From NCBI GenBank assembly GCA_051656905.1, contig JBOFJQ010000003.1, positions 1 to 61,201 of the forward strand: a stretch of 61,201 bases of DNA, read 5' to 3'. Positions within the stretch are counted from its first letter, which is position 1; each line of letters begins with the position of its first letter. The stretch is from JAGNZR01 sp051656905. GTDB taxonomy: Bacteria > Fusobacteriota > Fusobacteriia > Fusobacteriales > Fusobacteriaceae. Shown piece by piece: positions 27,856-37,164 of this stretch. Below the pieces are notes generated by a model. It had not been told where the DNA came from, searched no databases, and saw only the letters and a program-made list of their open reading frames with translations. A program made the position numbers and the translations under genes.

Positions 27856-29229
27856 TTAAGGTTTAAACCAAAGTGTGAATTGATTATCTTGAATATCTAC
27901 ACCAAAATCAAAATGATGAAGTTCAAAAATTTGTTTAACAATAGAGAGCCCAAGACCTGTACCGTCAATATGAGTTTCATGATTAGAGCCTCTAAAAAAA
28001 GGTTCAAAAAGCTCCGAATTATTTTGACTATTATTGGCATTGGTATTTGAAATATTACAAGAGTTAATAAAGCTATAAACCCCATTAGTATAAGTTATTT
28101 TTAATTCACTATCACGTAAAGAATATTTTAACGCATTCTGAACTATGTTATCAATAGCTATTTTCATAAGATATAAGTCACAATTAGTATTAGTTTTACT
28201 AATATTTTTTAAAATTGTGATATCATTTTGTAATTCTAAAAACTCATATTTTTCTATAGCTTCATCAATAAGCAAAGGAATAGATACACTCTCTTTAGTA
28301 ATTGTATAATTTAAAGAAGTAAGCTTAGATAAAGTTAAAAGTTTTTCTACTAGATATTGCATTTCAGCAGTAGTTTTTAAAATTGTATTATGATAACTCT
28401 TTAATTGTTCGGGAGAATTAACATTTTGAGATACTAATGCTTGAGCATAAGAGCTAAGTATGGAAATCGGAGTTTTTAGCTCATGTGACGCATTAGAAAC
28501 AAATGATTTTAAATTACTAATTGACTTTTCAAGATTTTGAGACATATTATTAAGGCTTACGCTTAATTTACCAATTTCATCATCTCTGTGAATAACTATA
28601 TTTTTGGGAAATTTTAAATTTGATATTTCCTCTGCGGTAATAGTTAACTTAGTAATATCTTTTGTTAATCTTTTAGAAAAGAATAATGCAAAGATAAGAG
28701 TAAAAGTAATGGAAATAAGTGTAGCAAGTATGTTAAAAAGATTAAATTCATGCTGGTGAGAATCCATTACACTTAAAGATGTCCAAAATATTAATTTCTT
28801 GTCATTAGGAATTTCTTTTGAATATGAAAGGAATTTAATTCCTAAATTATCTGATTTTGTAATTTTAAAATCTTCATTTTGTAAACTTATAAATCTAGGG
28901 ATAGAATGATTTTTTTTAACCATACCACTCATAGATCTATTTGAACAATCTTTTTTTTCTAGAATTTTAAATTCAATTCCATAATTTTCTTTTAAAAATT
29001 CAGAATAGTCTTCTAATTCCTGTGGTGAATCATAGATTGTTGATATTTTATAGACCGCTTTTTTTATAGCAGATTTTTTTCTGCTAATATAGAAATCATT
29101 TAAAAAGAAAAGGTTAAGTAAATAACTAATTAATACTGTAATAAGTATAATTAAAATAGAGTATAAAAAAATCTTTTTAAAATAATTTGATCTAAAGTAT
29201 GTGCTAATTTTTTTAATTAATTTCATCAT
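27856..29229 (-). CDS. Two-component sensor histidine kinase
   Basis: The inner-membrane kinase (about 457 aa) has a membrane segment near the N-terminus (about 15-38), a periplasmic sensing region, a second membrane segment (about 165-185), a HAMP linker (ending DDEIGKLSVSLNNMSQNL), the H-box SNASHELKTPISIL, the N-box DNIVQNALKYS and the G-box GTGLGLSIVKQIF. Two adjacent ATGs at 29229 and 29226 overlap the end of the regulator gene. A TTG at 29244 touches the GAGGAG site and is less likely. The stimulus is unknown. Confidence 0.93.
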   Translation of the reverse strand: MMKLIKKISTYFRSNYFKKIFLYSILIILITVLISYLLNLFFLNDFYISRKKSAIKKAVYKISTIYDSPQELEDYSEFLKENYGIEFKILEKKDCSNRSMSGMVKKNHSIPRFISLQNEDFKITKSDNLGIKFLSYSKEIPNDKKLIFWTSLSVMDSHQHEFNLFNILATLISITFTLIFALFFSKRLTKDITKLTITAEEISNLKFPKNIVIHRDDEIGKLSVSLNNMSQNLEKSISNLKSFVSNASHELKTPISILSSYAQALVSQNVNSPEQLKSYHNTILKTTAEMQYLVEKLLTLSKLTSLNYTITKESVSIPLLIDEAIEKYEFLELQNDITILKNISKTNTNCDLYLMKIAIDNIVQNALKYSLRDSELKITYTNGVYSFINSCNISNTNANNSQNNSELFEPFFRGSNHETHIDGTGLGLSIVKQIFELHHFDFGVDIQDNQFTLWFKP

Positions 29230-29878
29230 CAAAGATATATCCAACTCCTCTTACAGTTTTTATTATATCGGAATAGTTAACTAGTTTTTTTCTAACTCTT
29301 TTTACTAAAGTATCGACTACCCTATCTTCTACATCAACTTCATATCCCCATATTTCATTTAAAATAATATCTCTAGTTAAAACTCTTTTTTTATTTTTTA
29401 TAAAATACTGTAGCAATTCAGTTTCTTTTTTAGAAAAATCAATTTTTTCAGTTCCAATAGAAAAATAGTTTCTTTCAAAATCAAAATTAATATCTTCCAA
29501 TGTATAAATGTGGTGCCTATCTATTTTCAATAGTTTTTTTATTCTAATTGTCAAAATTTTAAGATTAAAAGGCTTAGTTATATAATCATCAGCCCCTAAT
29601 TCTAATCCCCTTATTTCATCTATTTCAGAGTCCCTTGCAGTCATAAATAGAATAGGGATATTACTATCTTTTCTAATCTCTTTACAAACGCTCCAACCAT
29701 TTTTTTTAGGTAAGTTTATATCTAAAAGAATAAGGTCAGGATTGAATTCATAAAAAAGATCTATACCCTCGTCACCATTAAATGCTTGGTAAACTTTGAA
29801 TCCTTCATTAGTTAGAGTATCTAAAATTATATTTGAAAGACTCACCTCATCTTCTACTATTAAAATTTTATATTTCAT
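29213..29878 (-). CDS. OmpR/PhoB-family response regulator
   Basis: The 221-aa regulator has a receiver domain (ILIVEDE acidic pocket, DLILLDINLPKKNGW with the phosphorylated Asp, TARDSE, TKPF) and a winged-helix DNA-binding domain ending VRGVGYIFDDEIN. AAGGAG lies 8 bases before the ATG at 29878. It overlaps the downstream kinase gene, so both are made from one mRNA. Target genes are unknown; the divergent MipA porin gene is a candidate. Confidence 0.95.
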   Translation of the reverse strand: MKYKILIVEDEVSLSNIILDTLTNEGFKVYQAFNGDEGIDLFYEFNPDLILLDINLPKKNGWSVCKEIRKDSNIPILFMTARDSEIDEIRGLELGADDYITKPFNLKILTIRIKKLLKIDRHHIYTLEDINFDFERNYFSIGTEKIDFSKKETELLQYFIKNKKRVLTRDIILNEIWGYEVDVEDRVVDTLVKRVRKKLVNYSDIIKTVRGVGYIFDDEIN

Positions 29879-29942
29879 AAGTTTCACTCCTTAAATATTT
29901 ATAAATATATTGAGCAAATTAAAGGAAAAATTTATATAATTT

Positions 29943-29993
29943 CTAATATATTAGTAATATAATATTTTAACATATTTAACGTTAAAATAAAAA
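29943..29993. promoter_or_regulatory. Dyad-rich region upstream of the response regulator gene
   Basis: Two palindromes, CTAATATATTAG and TTAACGTTAA, lie 65-115 bases upstream of the regulator start and 30-80 bases before the divergent porin promoter. They could be regulator-binding sites. In such AT-rich DNA chance palindromes are common. Confidence 0.3.
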
Positions 29994-30018
29994 TTAAAAA
30001 TATTTAGGTTGAAAATAA

Positions 30019-30047
30019 TTGACTATTAAAGAGGCATGAGTTATACT
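30019..30047 (+). promoter_or_regulatory. Strong promoter of the MipA-family porin gene
   Basis: TTGACT (30019-30024), a 17-base spacer and TATACT (30042-30047). It implies a leader of about 100 bases before the ATG at 30153. Confidence 0.75.
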
Positions 30048-30152
30048 GAAATGTAAGGCGGAGTGATATGTGTCTTTAGTACACGTTATATGCCTGTACT
30101 CAATTTTATCAAAAAGATTTTTGAAACATATAGAAATAGGGGAGGAAATAAA

Positions 30153-30995
30153 ATGAGAAAATTAGCATTAGTTTTAGGAGCTTTATCTTTAGCATCATCA
30201 GTTTTAGCTAAAGAAGTAGTAGCGCAACCAGTAGTAATAGCTGAGCCAGTAGTAGTAGAAGAGGTGGCACCAGTAGTAGTACCTACAGAGCACAAACCAT
30301 ACGGTTTCGATAAATTAGCTATTGGAGCTGGAGTAGGAGCAACAACTAAACTTTATAATCAAGAGGATGAAAACATAGGATTATATCCAAATTTAGATAT
30401 TAAATATGGAAGACTTTATGTTCAAGGAATCCAATTAGGAGTTTACTTATATGAGAGCGACATGATGGCATTCTCTGTATTTGTAGATCCAATGGGTGGA
30501 TTTAAAATGGATAACAGCGATATGAAATCAGGATATAAAAATATAGACGATAGAGACACTATGGTAATGGGTGGAGGAAAAGTTGAATTAAGACAATTAC
30601 CAGGAGATGTTAAAGTAACTGTATCTTATAAAGGTGGAGAAGAAGGACAACAAGGTGATTTAGTTGTTATGAGAAGATTCCCAGTAACTTCAAAATTCGC
30701 TATAATTCCTTCAGCTAACGCATCTATGTTCTCAAGTGATTTCACTGATTACTACTTCGGTGTTTCTAACAAAGAAGTTAACAGAAGTTCTACAGATAAG
30801 TTAGACAAAACATACAATGGAGACACTGCATATGCTTACGGAGCTAAATTAGCTTTAGAGTACATGTTTACAGAAAATGTAAGCATGATAGCATCAGCAG
30901 GAGTAACTCAATTCAGCAGCGAAATCGATGATTCTCCAATCGTAGATAACGCAACAATGTTCTACGGAGCATTAGAAGCTAAATATACATTCTAA
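30153..30995 (+). CDS. MipA/OmpV-family outer-membrane protein
   Basis: The 280-aa protein begins with a signal peptide (MRKLALVLGALSLASSVLA), followed by a Val/Pro/Glu-rich linker (about 20-50) and a beta-strand-rich barrel ending in aromatic KYTF, as expected for outer-membrane insertion. Gly-rich strands and the terminal Phe suit MipA/OmpV proteins. The frame is open 30 codons upstream, but GGGGAGG about 7 bases before the ATG at 30153 and the signal peptide set the start. Base use (TTC, AAC, many A-ending optimal codons) suggests high expression. Confidence 0.85.
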   Translation: MRKLALVLGALSLASSVLAKEVVAQPVVIAEPVVVEEVAPVVVPTEHKPYGFDKLAIGAGVGATTKLYNQEDENIGLYPNLDIKYGRLYVQGIQLGVYLYESDMMAFSVFVDPMGGFKMDNSDMKSGYKNIDDRDTMVMGGGKVELRQLPGDVKVTVSYKGGEEGQQGDLVVMRRFPVTSKFAIIPSANASMFSSDFTDYYFGVSNKEVNRSSTDKLDKTYNGDTAYAYGAKLALEYMFTENVSMIASAGVTQFSSEIDDSPIVDNATMFYGALEAKYTF

Positions 30996-31017
30996 TCATA
31001 AATATAGTTAGAAAATT

Positions 31018-31050
31018 AGAGAGAGAGGATATTTTCCTCTCTCTTTTTTT
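31018..31050 (+). terminator. Terminator of the MipA-family gene
   Basis: AGAGAGAGGA pairs with TCCTCTCTCT around a short AT loop, followed by T7. Confidence 0.92.
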
Positions 31051-31130
31051 ATTCTGATATTTTTAAATGAAGTTATGAAGTTGTTAAAATTTTAATAAAC
31101 TTAGAGAGAGTTTTCCAATTAAATTGATAA

Positions 31131-31162
31131 TAAAAAAGACTCCTTTTAGATAAAAGGAGTCT
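31131..31162 (-). terminator. Terminator of the btuB-like gene
   Basis: AGACTCCTTTTA (31137-31148) and TAAAAGGAGTCT (31151-31162) form the stem; on the minus strand a T6 run (31137-31132) follows. Confidence 0.85.
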
Positions 31163-31199
31163 AGATATTTAAAAAATTATATATTTCTATTTAGTGTGA

Positions 31200-33140
31200 T
31201 TAAAAACTTTTTCTGAATCCAACAAAGAAGTTTCTTCCGTTTGCAGGATAATAGAATTGTTCACGTTTTCCACCGTTATCCCAATTTGCTCCCCCACCAA
31301 CATACTCATAATATTCTCTATCAAAAAGGTTGTTGATACCTCCGTAAATATCAAGAGTTGGATCGTAAGCATAGTTAACATTTAAATCAACAGTAACGAA
31401 AGAATTTGTTTTTCCATATTCGTTATTGAAATCAGAAGAGTCATAAGCCTTACCTACATAATTTAGATCAGAATTAACTTTAAAGTCGTGAGTAACATTG
31501 TATGTTGCTCCAAGTGTTGCTCTATGCTCTGGAACACCAGGCATTTCGCTACCATCATATTTTCCACTTGTAATCTCAGCATTAGTATAAGTATAGCTCT
31601 CTCTAACTGTAATTTTATCAAAGTAGTGCTCTAAGAATAATTCAACACCTTTTCTCTCAGTCTTACCATCTAAATTAAAGTTACGATCACGATTGTTTGG
31701 AGTAGTAGTATAAACAATTTCATTATCTGTTTTTGTAAAGAATGTAGAGATAGAATAGAAAGTATTTCCAATCATATCTTTAGTTCCTATTTCAAAAGTA
31801 TCAGAATTTTGAGCTTCTATATCCCCTTCCCAATAACCAAGTTCATCAGTATTAGGAGTTCTGAAAGCAGATAAATAATTAAAGAATATAGAACCTGTAT
31901 CAGAGTATAAGTAGTTTACAGAGAACTCCTTAGAGTCTTCTTTTAAATTCTTATTTTCTTTATCCCCGTTTTCAGCATAATCTAAATCTATATTTTGCAT
32001 TCTATACCCTTGAGTAAATTGGAACTTATCTAGATAGAATCTATTGATAACGAATGCTCCTTCAGACTCTTTTTTACGAGTAATCGAATCATTTTTTATA
32101 TCTGTTTTACCATCTAAATAATCTCCTCCAACTACAAAGTAATTATTTTTTGTATAATTATATTTAAGTTGAGGCTTTATATAAAATTTTTCAGTATCAT
32201 ATGCATATTCATAAGAACTAGGGTATTTAGAATTATAGTCTTGAGTACTATAATCTGTGTACATTATAAATTCTAAATTCTTACTTAAGTTAGAAGTATA
32301 TTTTAGATTGAAAATATCGTTTTCATTTTCACCTTCTGCTCTCTTACTTTTTATACTTTGTTCTCTATCTTGATTGATACCTTCCCTGTAAAGTGCTCCA
32401 GGTGTTTTGAAGTTCTCTTTAGAGTGTGAATATTTAAAATCTAAAGAGCTATCATCCATAAGGTATAACCAACTTGTTGAGAAAGAACCTCTGTCTGATT
32501 CTGCATAATCACGATATGCATTTGAATTTTTATCTGTATAGTCTACTTTAAAGAATAATTTATCATTAATTTTTGTACCGTAGTTAACATTATATTTGAA
32601 AAAGTCATATGATCCAGCTTCCATTCCTACTGAACCGTAGTTTGTCATGTTTTCAGGTCTTTTAGATATGATATTAATCATACCAGCAACAGCCCCGTCA
32701 CCATAAAGAACTCCTCCCCCACCAGGGATAATTTCGATTCTTTCAATACTATCGATAGAAATATGGTTAGTCTTATAACCAGATAAATCAATAGAGTTAA
32801 GAGGTGATCCATCTAATAAAACTAAAACGTTAGATTGTGCATTTGGACCTTGTCCACGCATGTCAAATACTGGTTCTCCACCAGTAATTGTTTTTACTGT
32901 AATTCCTGGAGCAGATTTAAGAGCTTCCCCAACAGTCTTTGCTCCTTTTTCTTTAATCTCTTCTTTTGTAATTATAGTTACATTCTTAGGTGTAGAAACA
33001 ACATCTGTTTCAAAGTTTGATTCACTTATAATACTGTCATCTAATTTAACAGTAGAGTAAGCAACTGCATCTTCTGTATTAATTGAAATAGCAGAAGTTG
33101 ATACAGTAATAAAAGCTGCTATTAATAATAATTTCTTCAT
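31200..33140 (-). CDS. btuB: TonB-dependent receptor under cobalamin riboswitch control (BtuB-type)
   Basis: This 646-aa outer-membrane receptor has a signal peptide (about 1-20), a plug domain (about 40-160, with TVGEALKSAPGITVK, VLLDGSPLNS, RIEIIPGGGGVLYGDGAVAGMINII) and a 22-strand barrel ending in Phe (FFVGFRKSF). TonB receptors bring scarce compounds across the outer membrane. The mRNA leader is a clear cobalamin riboswitch, so vitamin B12 or another corrinoid is the likely cargo. No btuFCD genes are nearby. The start is the ATG at 33138-33140. Confidence 0.9.
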   Translation of the reverse strand: MKKLLLIAAFITVSTSAISINTEDAVAYSTVKLDDSIISESNFETDVVSTPKNVTIITKEEIKEKGAKTVGEALKSAPGITVKTITGGEPVFDMRGQGPNAQSNVLVLLDGSPLNSIDLSGYKTNHISIDSIERIEIIPGGGGVLYGDGAVAGMINIISKRPENMTNYGSVGMEAGSYDFFKYNVNYGTKINDKLFFKVDYTDKNSNAYRDYAESDRGSFSTSWLYLMDDSSLDFKYSHSKENFKTPGALYREGINQDREQSIKSKRAEGENENDIFNLKYTSNLSKNLEFIMYTDYSTQDYNSKYPSSYEYAYDTEKFYIKPQLKYNYTKNNYFVVGGDYLDGKTDIKNDSITRKKESEGAFVINRFYLDKFQFTQGYRMQNIDLDYAENGDKENKNLKEDSKEFSVNYLYSDTGSIFFNYLSAFRTPNTDELGYWEGDIEAQNSDTFEIGTKDMIGNTFYSISTFFTKTDNEIVYTTTPNNRDRNFNLDGKTERKGVELFLEHYFDKITVRESYTYTNAEITSGKYDGSEMPGVPEHRATLGATYNVTHDFKVNSDLNYVGKAYDSSDFNNEYGKTNSFVTVDLNVNYAYDPTLDIYGGINNLFDREYYEYVGGGANWDNGGKREQFYYPANGRNFFVGFRKSF

Positions 33141-33172
33141 AAAAAAACCCCCAAATTTTTAAAATTGGAGGG
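33141..33172 (-). terminator. Hairpin plus U7 overlapping the btuB ribosome site
   Basis: On the minus strand, bases 33172-33161 (CCCUCC, AAUUUU) pair with 33159-33148 (AAAA, UUU, GGGGG); one mismatch, one G-U. The GGGGG arm is the only ribosome-site-like sequence, and U7 runs straight into the ATG. It can act as a terminator or hide the ribosome site: a probable expression platform. Confidence 0.6.
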
Positions 33173-33298
33173 AAAATAAAAGCTAAATTATTTCTATTGG
33201 GATCATTCTTTTAATTATTGAGATAATCTAAATTATAGAAAACTATGCAAGTAGAATTATTTCTAATAAATTAATTAAACAAAAGCAAAAGAGAATTA

Positions 33299-33335
33299 AA
33301 AAACTTCTACACTCCCCATTCCACGTGGTAAAGCA
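33299..33335 (-). terminator. Possible first terminator downstream of the cobalamin aptamer
   Basis: Just after the aptamer the minus strand reads CUUUACCAC ... GUGUAGAAG followed by U6 (33304-33299). The stem is imperfect, so this is a weaker candidate than the hairpin next to the start codon. Confidence 0.4.
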
Positions 33336-33339
33336 TGAA

Positions 33340-33516
33340 AATTTTAAAGGCACGTCTCCTGGCTTAGAATCACTTTACTAATAGCCCTTCCCAATTTCTC
33401 AGTGGTTATGCTACTTTCATCCTCATTACAGTGGCGGGAACCGCATAGGAATTTAACCTATTTCCCTGATAGAAAATAATGAATTATTAACTATCAATTT
33501 TAAACCTTTAAAATAT
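33340..33516 (-). ncRNA. Cobalamin riboswitch (aptamer)
   Basis: The minus strand carries the B12 box AGCCAGGAGACGTGCC (33364-33349), the conserved GCGGTTCCCGCCACTG segment (about 33443-33428), and GGGAAGG and CCACTG core elements between them. P1 pairs TTTTAAAGG at the 5' end (about 33513-33505) with CCTTTAAAA at the 3' end. It controls the downstream TonB receptor gene, normally turning it off when adenosylcobalamin is bound. Confidence 0.93.
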
Positions 33517-33604
33517 ATTCTATTTTGAACCATTACAATTGTTATATTAACATATTTGATAAATCTTATCAATATAAATAATGAAAGTTAATGATATATA
33601 TTAT

Positions 33605-33625
33605 GAATTAAAAAACAGTAACTGT
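33605..33625 (-). terminator. Weak terminator of the ZIP transporter gene
   Basis: On the minus strand a short ACAG/CTGT stem is followed by T6, within 30 bases of the stop codon. The stem is short, so confidence is modest. Confidence 0.4.
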
Positions 33626-33632
33626 ATATATA

Positions 33633-34442
33633 TTAAGATAATGCCACATCTAAAATCATCATTACCGCAAATCCAATCATAACTCCAATAGTTGAAGAAT
33701 CATCATTAGCATCTATTTTAGCTGAAGGAATAAGTTCCTCAACTACAACGTAAATCATTGCTCCAGCAGCAAAAGCAAGTGCATATGGCAAAATAGATTG
33801 CATAGAGATAACAAATAAAAAACCAATAATTGCAGCTAAAGGTTCAACTATACCAGAAGCTTGCCCATACATAAAAGCTTTAAATCTACTAATATTTTCA
33901 TTTCTAAGAGGTATAGAAACAGCTGCACCTTCTGGGAAATTTTGAATTCCAATTCCAATTGCTAGAGAGATTGCAGCTCCTAATGATGCACCAGGGATTC
34001 CAGAAGCAACAGCTCCAAAAGCAACCCCAACTGCTAATCCTTCAGGGATATTATGTAGAGTAACTGCTAAAACTAATAAAATAGAACGTTGCCAATTAGT
34101 TTTGATTCCTTCACTGCTTTTTAATCCTTGATGTAAATGTGGAAGAATTTTATCAATTGACCAAAGGAAAATACCACCTACTAAAAATCCTATTGAAGCT
34201 GGAACCCAAGGCTTTAATCCTAAAGCTTCAGAGAGTTCAATAGAGGGATTTAGTAAAGACCAAAAACTGGCAGCAATCATTACTCCAGATGCGAATCCAA
34301 GCATTAAATTAAGAAATTTTTTATTAATTTCTTTAAAGAAAAAAACCATTGCAGCTCCTAATGCAGTTACGCCCCAAGTGAAAAGAGTTGCCAATATTGT
34401 TTGGTTTAAAGGTGAAATTGTTTTAAAGTATTCTAATATCAT
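33633..34442 (-). CDS. ZIP-family divalent metal transporter
   Basis: The 269-aa protein has eight predicted membrane helices and the ZIP metal-site motifs HNIPEGLAVGVAFG (helix IV) and NFPEGAAVSIPL (helix V). A His-rich loop (HLHQG) lies between helices III and IV. It imports zinc, manganese or iron; family members of this GufA/ZupT-like size are often broad in specificity. GGGAGG precedes the ATG. Confidence 0.9.
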   Translation of the reverse strand: MILEYFKTISPLNQTILATLFTWGVTALGAAMVFFFKEINKKFLNLMLGFASGVMIAASFWSLLNPSIELSEALGLKPWVPASIGFLVGGIFLWSIDKILPHLHQGLKSSEGIKTNWQRSILLVLAVTLHNIPEGLAVGVAFGAVASGIPGASLGAAISLAIGIGIQNFPEGAAVSIPLRNENISRFKAFMYGQASGIVEPLAAIIGFLFVISMQSILPYALAFAAGAMIYVVVEELIPSAKIDANDDSSTIGVMIGFAVMMILDVALS

Positions 34443-34615
34443 AGTTTGTCCTCCCAGTAAAATTAATATATCTATATAAGCTATAATACATCATTTTTAA
34501 ATATATTCCTCTAAAATAATAAAAATATATAATATCAAGGAATGAAATTCATAAAATAGAGCGAAAATATGTTATAATAACCATAATAAATTATAAAATA
34601 AAGAGAGGTATACAT

Positions 34616-37111
34616 ATGAATTTTTTGTATAACAGAAAAAAGACTGCTATCATTTATAATGATGTTGAATATTCTTACAGGGACGTCATTAACAGTTCAA
34701 AATACTATGCGTCTTTAATCAATATAGAAAAGGACGATCGTGTAGTAATTTTTACAGAAAATAGACCAGAATTTATATATGCATTTTTTTCAATTTGGGA
34801 TAAAGAAGGAATTGCAATTAATATAGATGGAAGTTACGAAATAGAGCAAGTTGCTTATGTATTAAAGGATTCAAATCCTAAATATATGTTTGTATCTGAG
34901 CATAACTATGAAACTGCTGTTAAAGCAAAAGAAAAAGAGGCATCAGATGTAATAATATTAAAATTTGAGGATATTAATATTGTTGAAAATTTTGTTGAAG
35001 AAGAAAGTGGAATTAAGCAACCAGAAAAAGATAAAACAATAGTTATTCTTTATACTTCTGGAACGACAGGAGAGCCTAAAGGAGTTATGCTTACTTTTGG
35101 TAACATAATGTCTAACATGAATGCAGTGAGAGAGATAGAAGTTGTAACAGAAAAAGATAGAATTTTAGGAGTGTTACCTTTCCATCATATTTTACCATTA
35201 TGTACAACAGTTCTACTTCCAATATATTTTGGAGGTCTTCTTGTAATTTTAAAAGAGCTATCTTCTGATGCTTTAAGAGGAGCATTAAATAGATATAAAA
35301 TTACAGTGGTAATAGGAGTTCCTAGAATCTGGGAGATGTTGCATAAAGGTATTATGACAAAAATTAATGCTTCAGGAATAGCTAAAAAATTATTCCAATT
35401 ATCAGAAAAAATTGGAAATGAAACTATATCTAAATTGATATTTAAAAAAGTTCATGAAGGATTTGGAGGAAGTATAAAGGTATTTGTATCTGGTGGAGCT
35501 AAACTAGATGGAAAAATTACAAGCGACTTTAAAACTTTAGGATTTAAAATGTTAGAAGGTTATGGACTTACAGAAACATCTCCTATAATCTCTTTTAATC
35601 GTCCAAATGATATAAAAGCAGGAACAGTTGGAGTTGTAATTCCAGGGGTAACTGTAAAAATTGCTGAGGATGGAGAAGTTTTAGTAACTGGGGATAACAT
35701 AATGAAAGGATATTATGGGAAACCTGAAGCTACAGCAGCAGCAATAGATAAAGATGGATGGTTCCATACTGGTGACTTAGGATTCTTTGATGGAAATCAT
35801 TTAACAATAAGTGGAAGAAAGAAAGAGATGATAGTTCTTTCTAATGGGAAAAATATCAATCCAGCTGATATTGAGATAGAGTTACAAAGAGCGAGTAAAG
35901 GTGTAATTAAAGAGGTTGCTGTTATAGAGAATAATAACCATTTAATGGCTCTAATACTTCCAGATTTCGATATAGTAAAGCATGAAGGTATTGTAAATAT
36001 AAAAGAGGATTTAAAGTGGAAAATTATAGATGGATATAATGCTTCTGCTCCTAATTATAGAAAAATATTAGAAACAAAAATAGTTTCTCAAGAGTTACCA
36101 AAAACTAAACTTGGAAAATTACAGAGATTTAAGTTAAAAGATTTCTTAAAAGAGAGTGAAACTGACGTAGTAAAGAAAGAAAAATCAGATTATATAGAAA
36201 CTGAAGAATTTGTTATACTAAAAAGTTATTTACAAAAAGTTCATCCAGAGGCTGAAATATTTGCTGATTCGCACTTAGAGATAGATATTGGTATGGATTC
36301 TTTAGACAATGTAGAATTAATAGCATATTTAGAAGCAAACTATGGAATAGAAATTTCAGAAGAAGATCTTGCAAAATATAAATTAGTTAAAGAGCTTGCT
36401 GATTTTATAAAAATTCAAGGTGGAGAGTTTAAAGAGAGTGAAATAGATTGGAAAAAAATATTCTCTACACCAGTTGAGCAGAAGCTTCCTCATGGAATTG
36501 CCTTTGCAACAGTTGTTAATTTATTAGTTTTAAAACCAGCATTTAATTTTTATGCAAAATTAAAAAAATCTGGAATGGAAAAAATACCAAATAAACCAGT
36601 TATTTTTGCTGGAAATCACCAATCAATGATAGATGCATTTGCCTTTGCACAACTACTAAATCATAGTCAAGCAAAGAAAACTTATTATTTAGGTATTTCA
36701 GAGCAGTTTAGAGAGCCTTGGAAGCAATGGGTAGCTAATCATTCAAACACTATAGTTATTGATATGAATAAGAATATTAAAGAGAGTTTAAAGGTTTTAG
36801 CTAAAGTATTAAAAGAGGGTAATAATGTTGTTATATTCCCAGAAGGAGCAAGAACTCGTGATGGAGAATTACAAGAATTTAAAAAGAGTTTTGCTATATT
36901 ATCAAAAGAGTTAAACGTACCAGTTGCTGTTTTTGGAATAGATGGGGCATATGATATTATGAAACCAGGTACTTCAAAAATAAACAAAGGGGATTTATCT
37001 GTAGAGATACTTGAAGTTATAGAACCAGAAAATTTATCTATAGATGAGATTGTTATAGAGACAAGACAATGTGTTGAAAATTATTTAGAAAGAAAAAAAA
37101 ATAAAAATTAA
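34616..37111 (+). CDS. Acyl-ACP synthetase / acyl carrier / 1-acylglycerol-phosphate acyltransferase fusion
   Basis: This 831-aa protein has three modules. Residues 1-530 are an AMP-binding adenylating enzyme (YTSGTTGEPKGVM, GYGLTETSP, GWFHTGDLGFFDG). Residues about 540-610 are an acyl-carrier domain with the phosphopantetheine Ser562 in GMDSLDNVEL. Residues about 640-830 are a PlsC-type acyltransferase with NHQSMID (His668, Asp673) and FPEGARTRDG. It probably activates free fatty acids and passes them to lysophospholipid or glycerophosphate, like Aas. Here the order is synthetase first and a carrier domain is built in. TATGTTATAAT (ending 34578) is an extended -10 promoter; AGAGAGG precedes the ATG. 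Confidence 0.88.
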   Translation: MNFLYNRKKTAIIYNDVEYSYRDVINSSKYYASLINIEKDDRVVIFTENRPEFIYAFFSIWDKEGIAINIDGSYEIEQVAYVLKDSNPKYMFVSEHNYETAVKAKEKEASDVIILKFEDINIVENFVEEESGIKQPEKDKTIVILYTSGTTGEPKGVMLTFGNIMSNMNAVREIEVVTEKDRILGVLPFHHILPLCTTVLLPIYFGGLLVILKELSSDALRGALNRYKITVVIGVPRIWEMLHKGIMTKINASGIAKKLFQLSEKIGNETISKLIFKKVHEGFGGSIKVFVSGGAKLDGKITSDFKTLGFKMLEGYGLTETSPIISFNRPNDIKAGTVGVVIPGVTVKIAEDGEVLVTGDNIMKGYYGKPEATAAAIDKDGWFHTGDLGFFDGNHLTISGRKKEMIVLSNGKNINPADIEIELQRASKGVIKEVAVIENNNHLMALILPDFDIVKHEGIVNIKEDLKWKIIDGYNASAPNYRKILETKIVSQELPKTKLGKLQRFKLKDFLKESETDVVKKEKSDYIETEEFVILKSYLQKVHPEAEIFADSHLEIDIGMDSLDNVELIAYLEANYGIEISEEDLAKYKLVKELADFIKIQGGEFKESEIDWKKIFSTPVEQKLPHGIAFATVVNLLVLKPAFNFYAKLKKSGMEKIPNKPVIFAGNHQSMIDAFAFAQLLNHSQAKKTYYLGISEQFREPWKQWVANHSNTIVIDMNKNIKESLKVLAKVLKEGNNVVIFPEGARTRDGELQEFKKSFAILSKELNVPVAVFGIDGAYDIMKPGTSKINKGDLSVEILEVIEPENLSIDEIVIETRQCVENYLERKKNKN

Positions 37112-37164
37112 GAATTAAGAACTAATTAACAAGAATTAATGAGCAAGAAAATAATAAGTAAAAA

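Noticed and set aside
30063..30152. Thirty-codon extension of the MipA-family protein
   Set aside because: It would bury the signal peptide, and it lies in the untranslated leader after the promoter.
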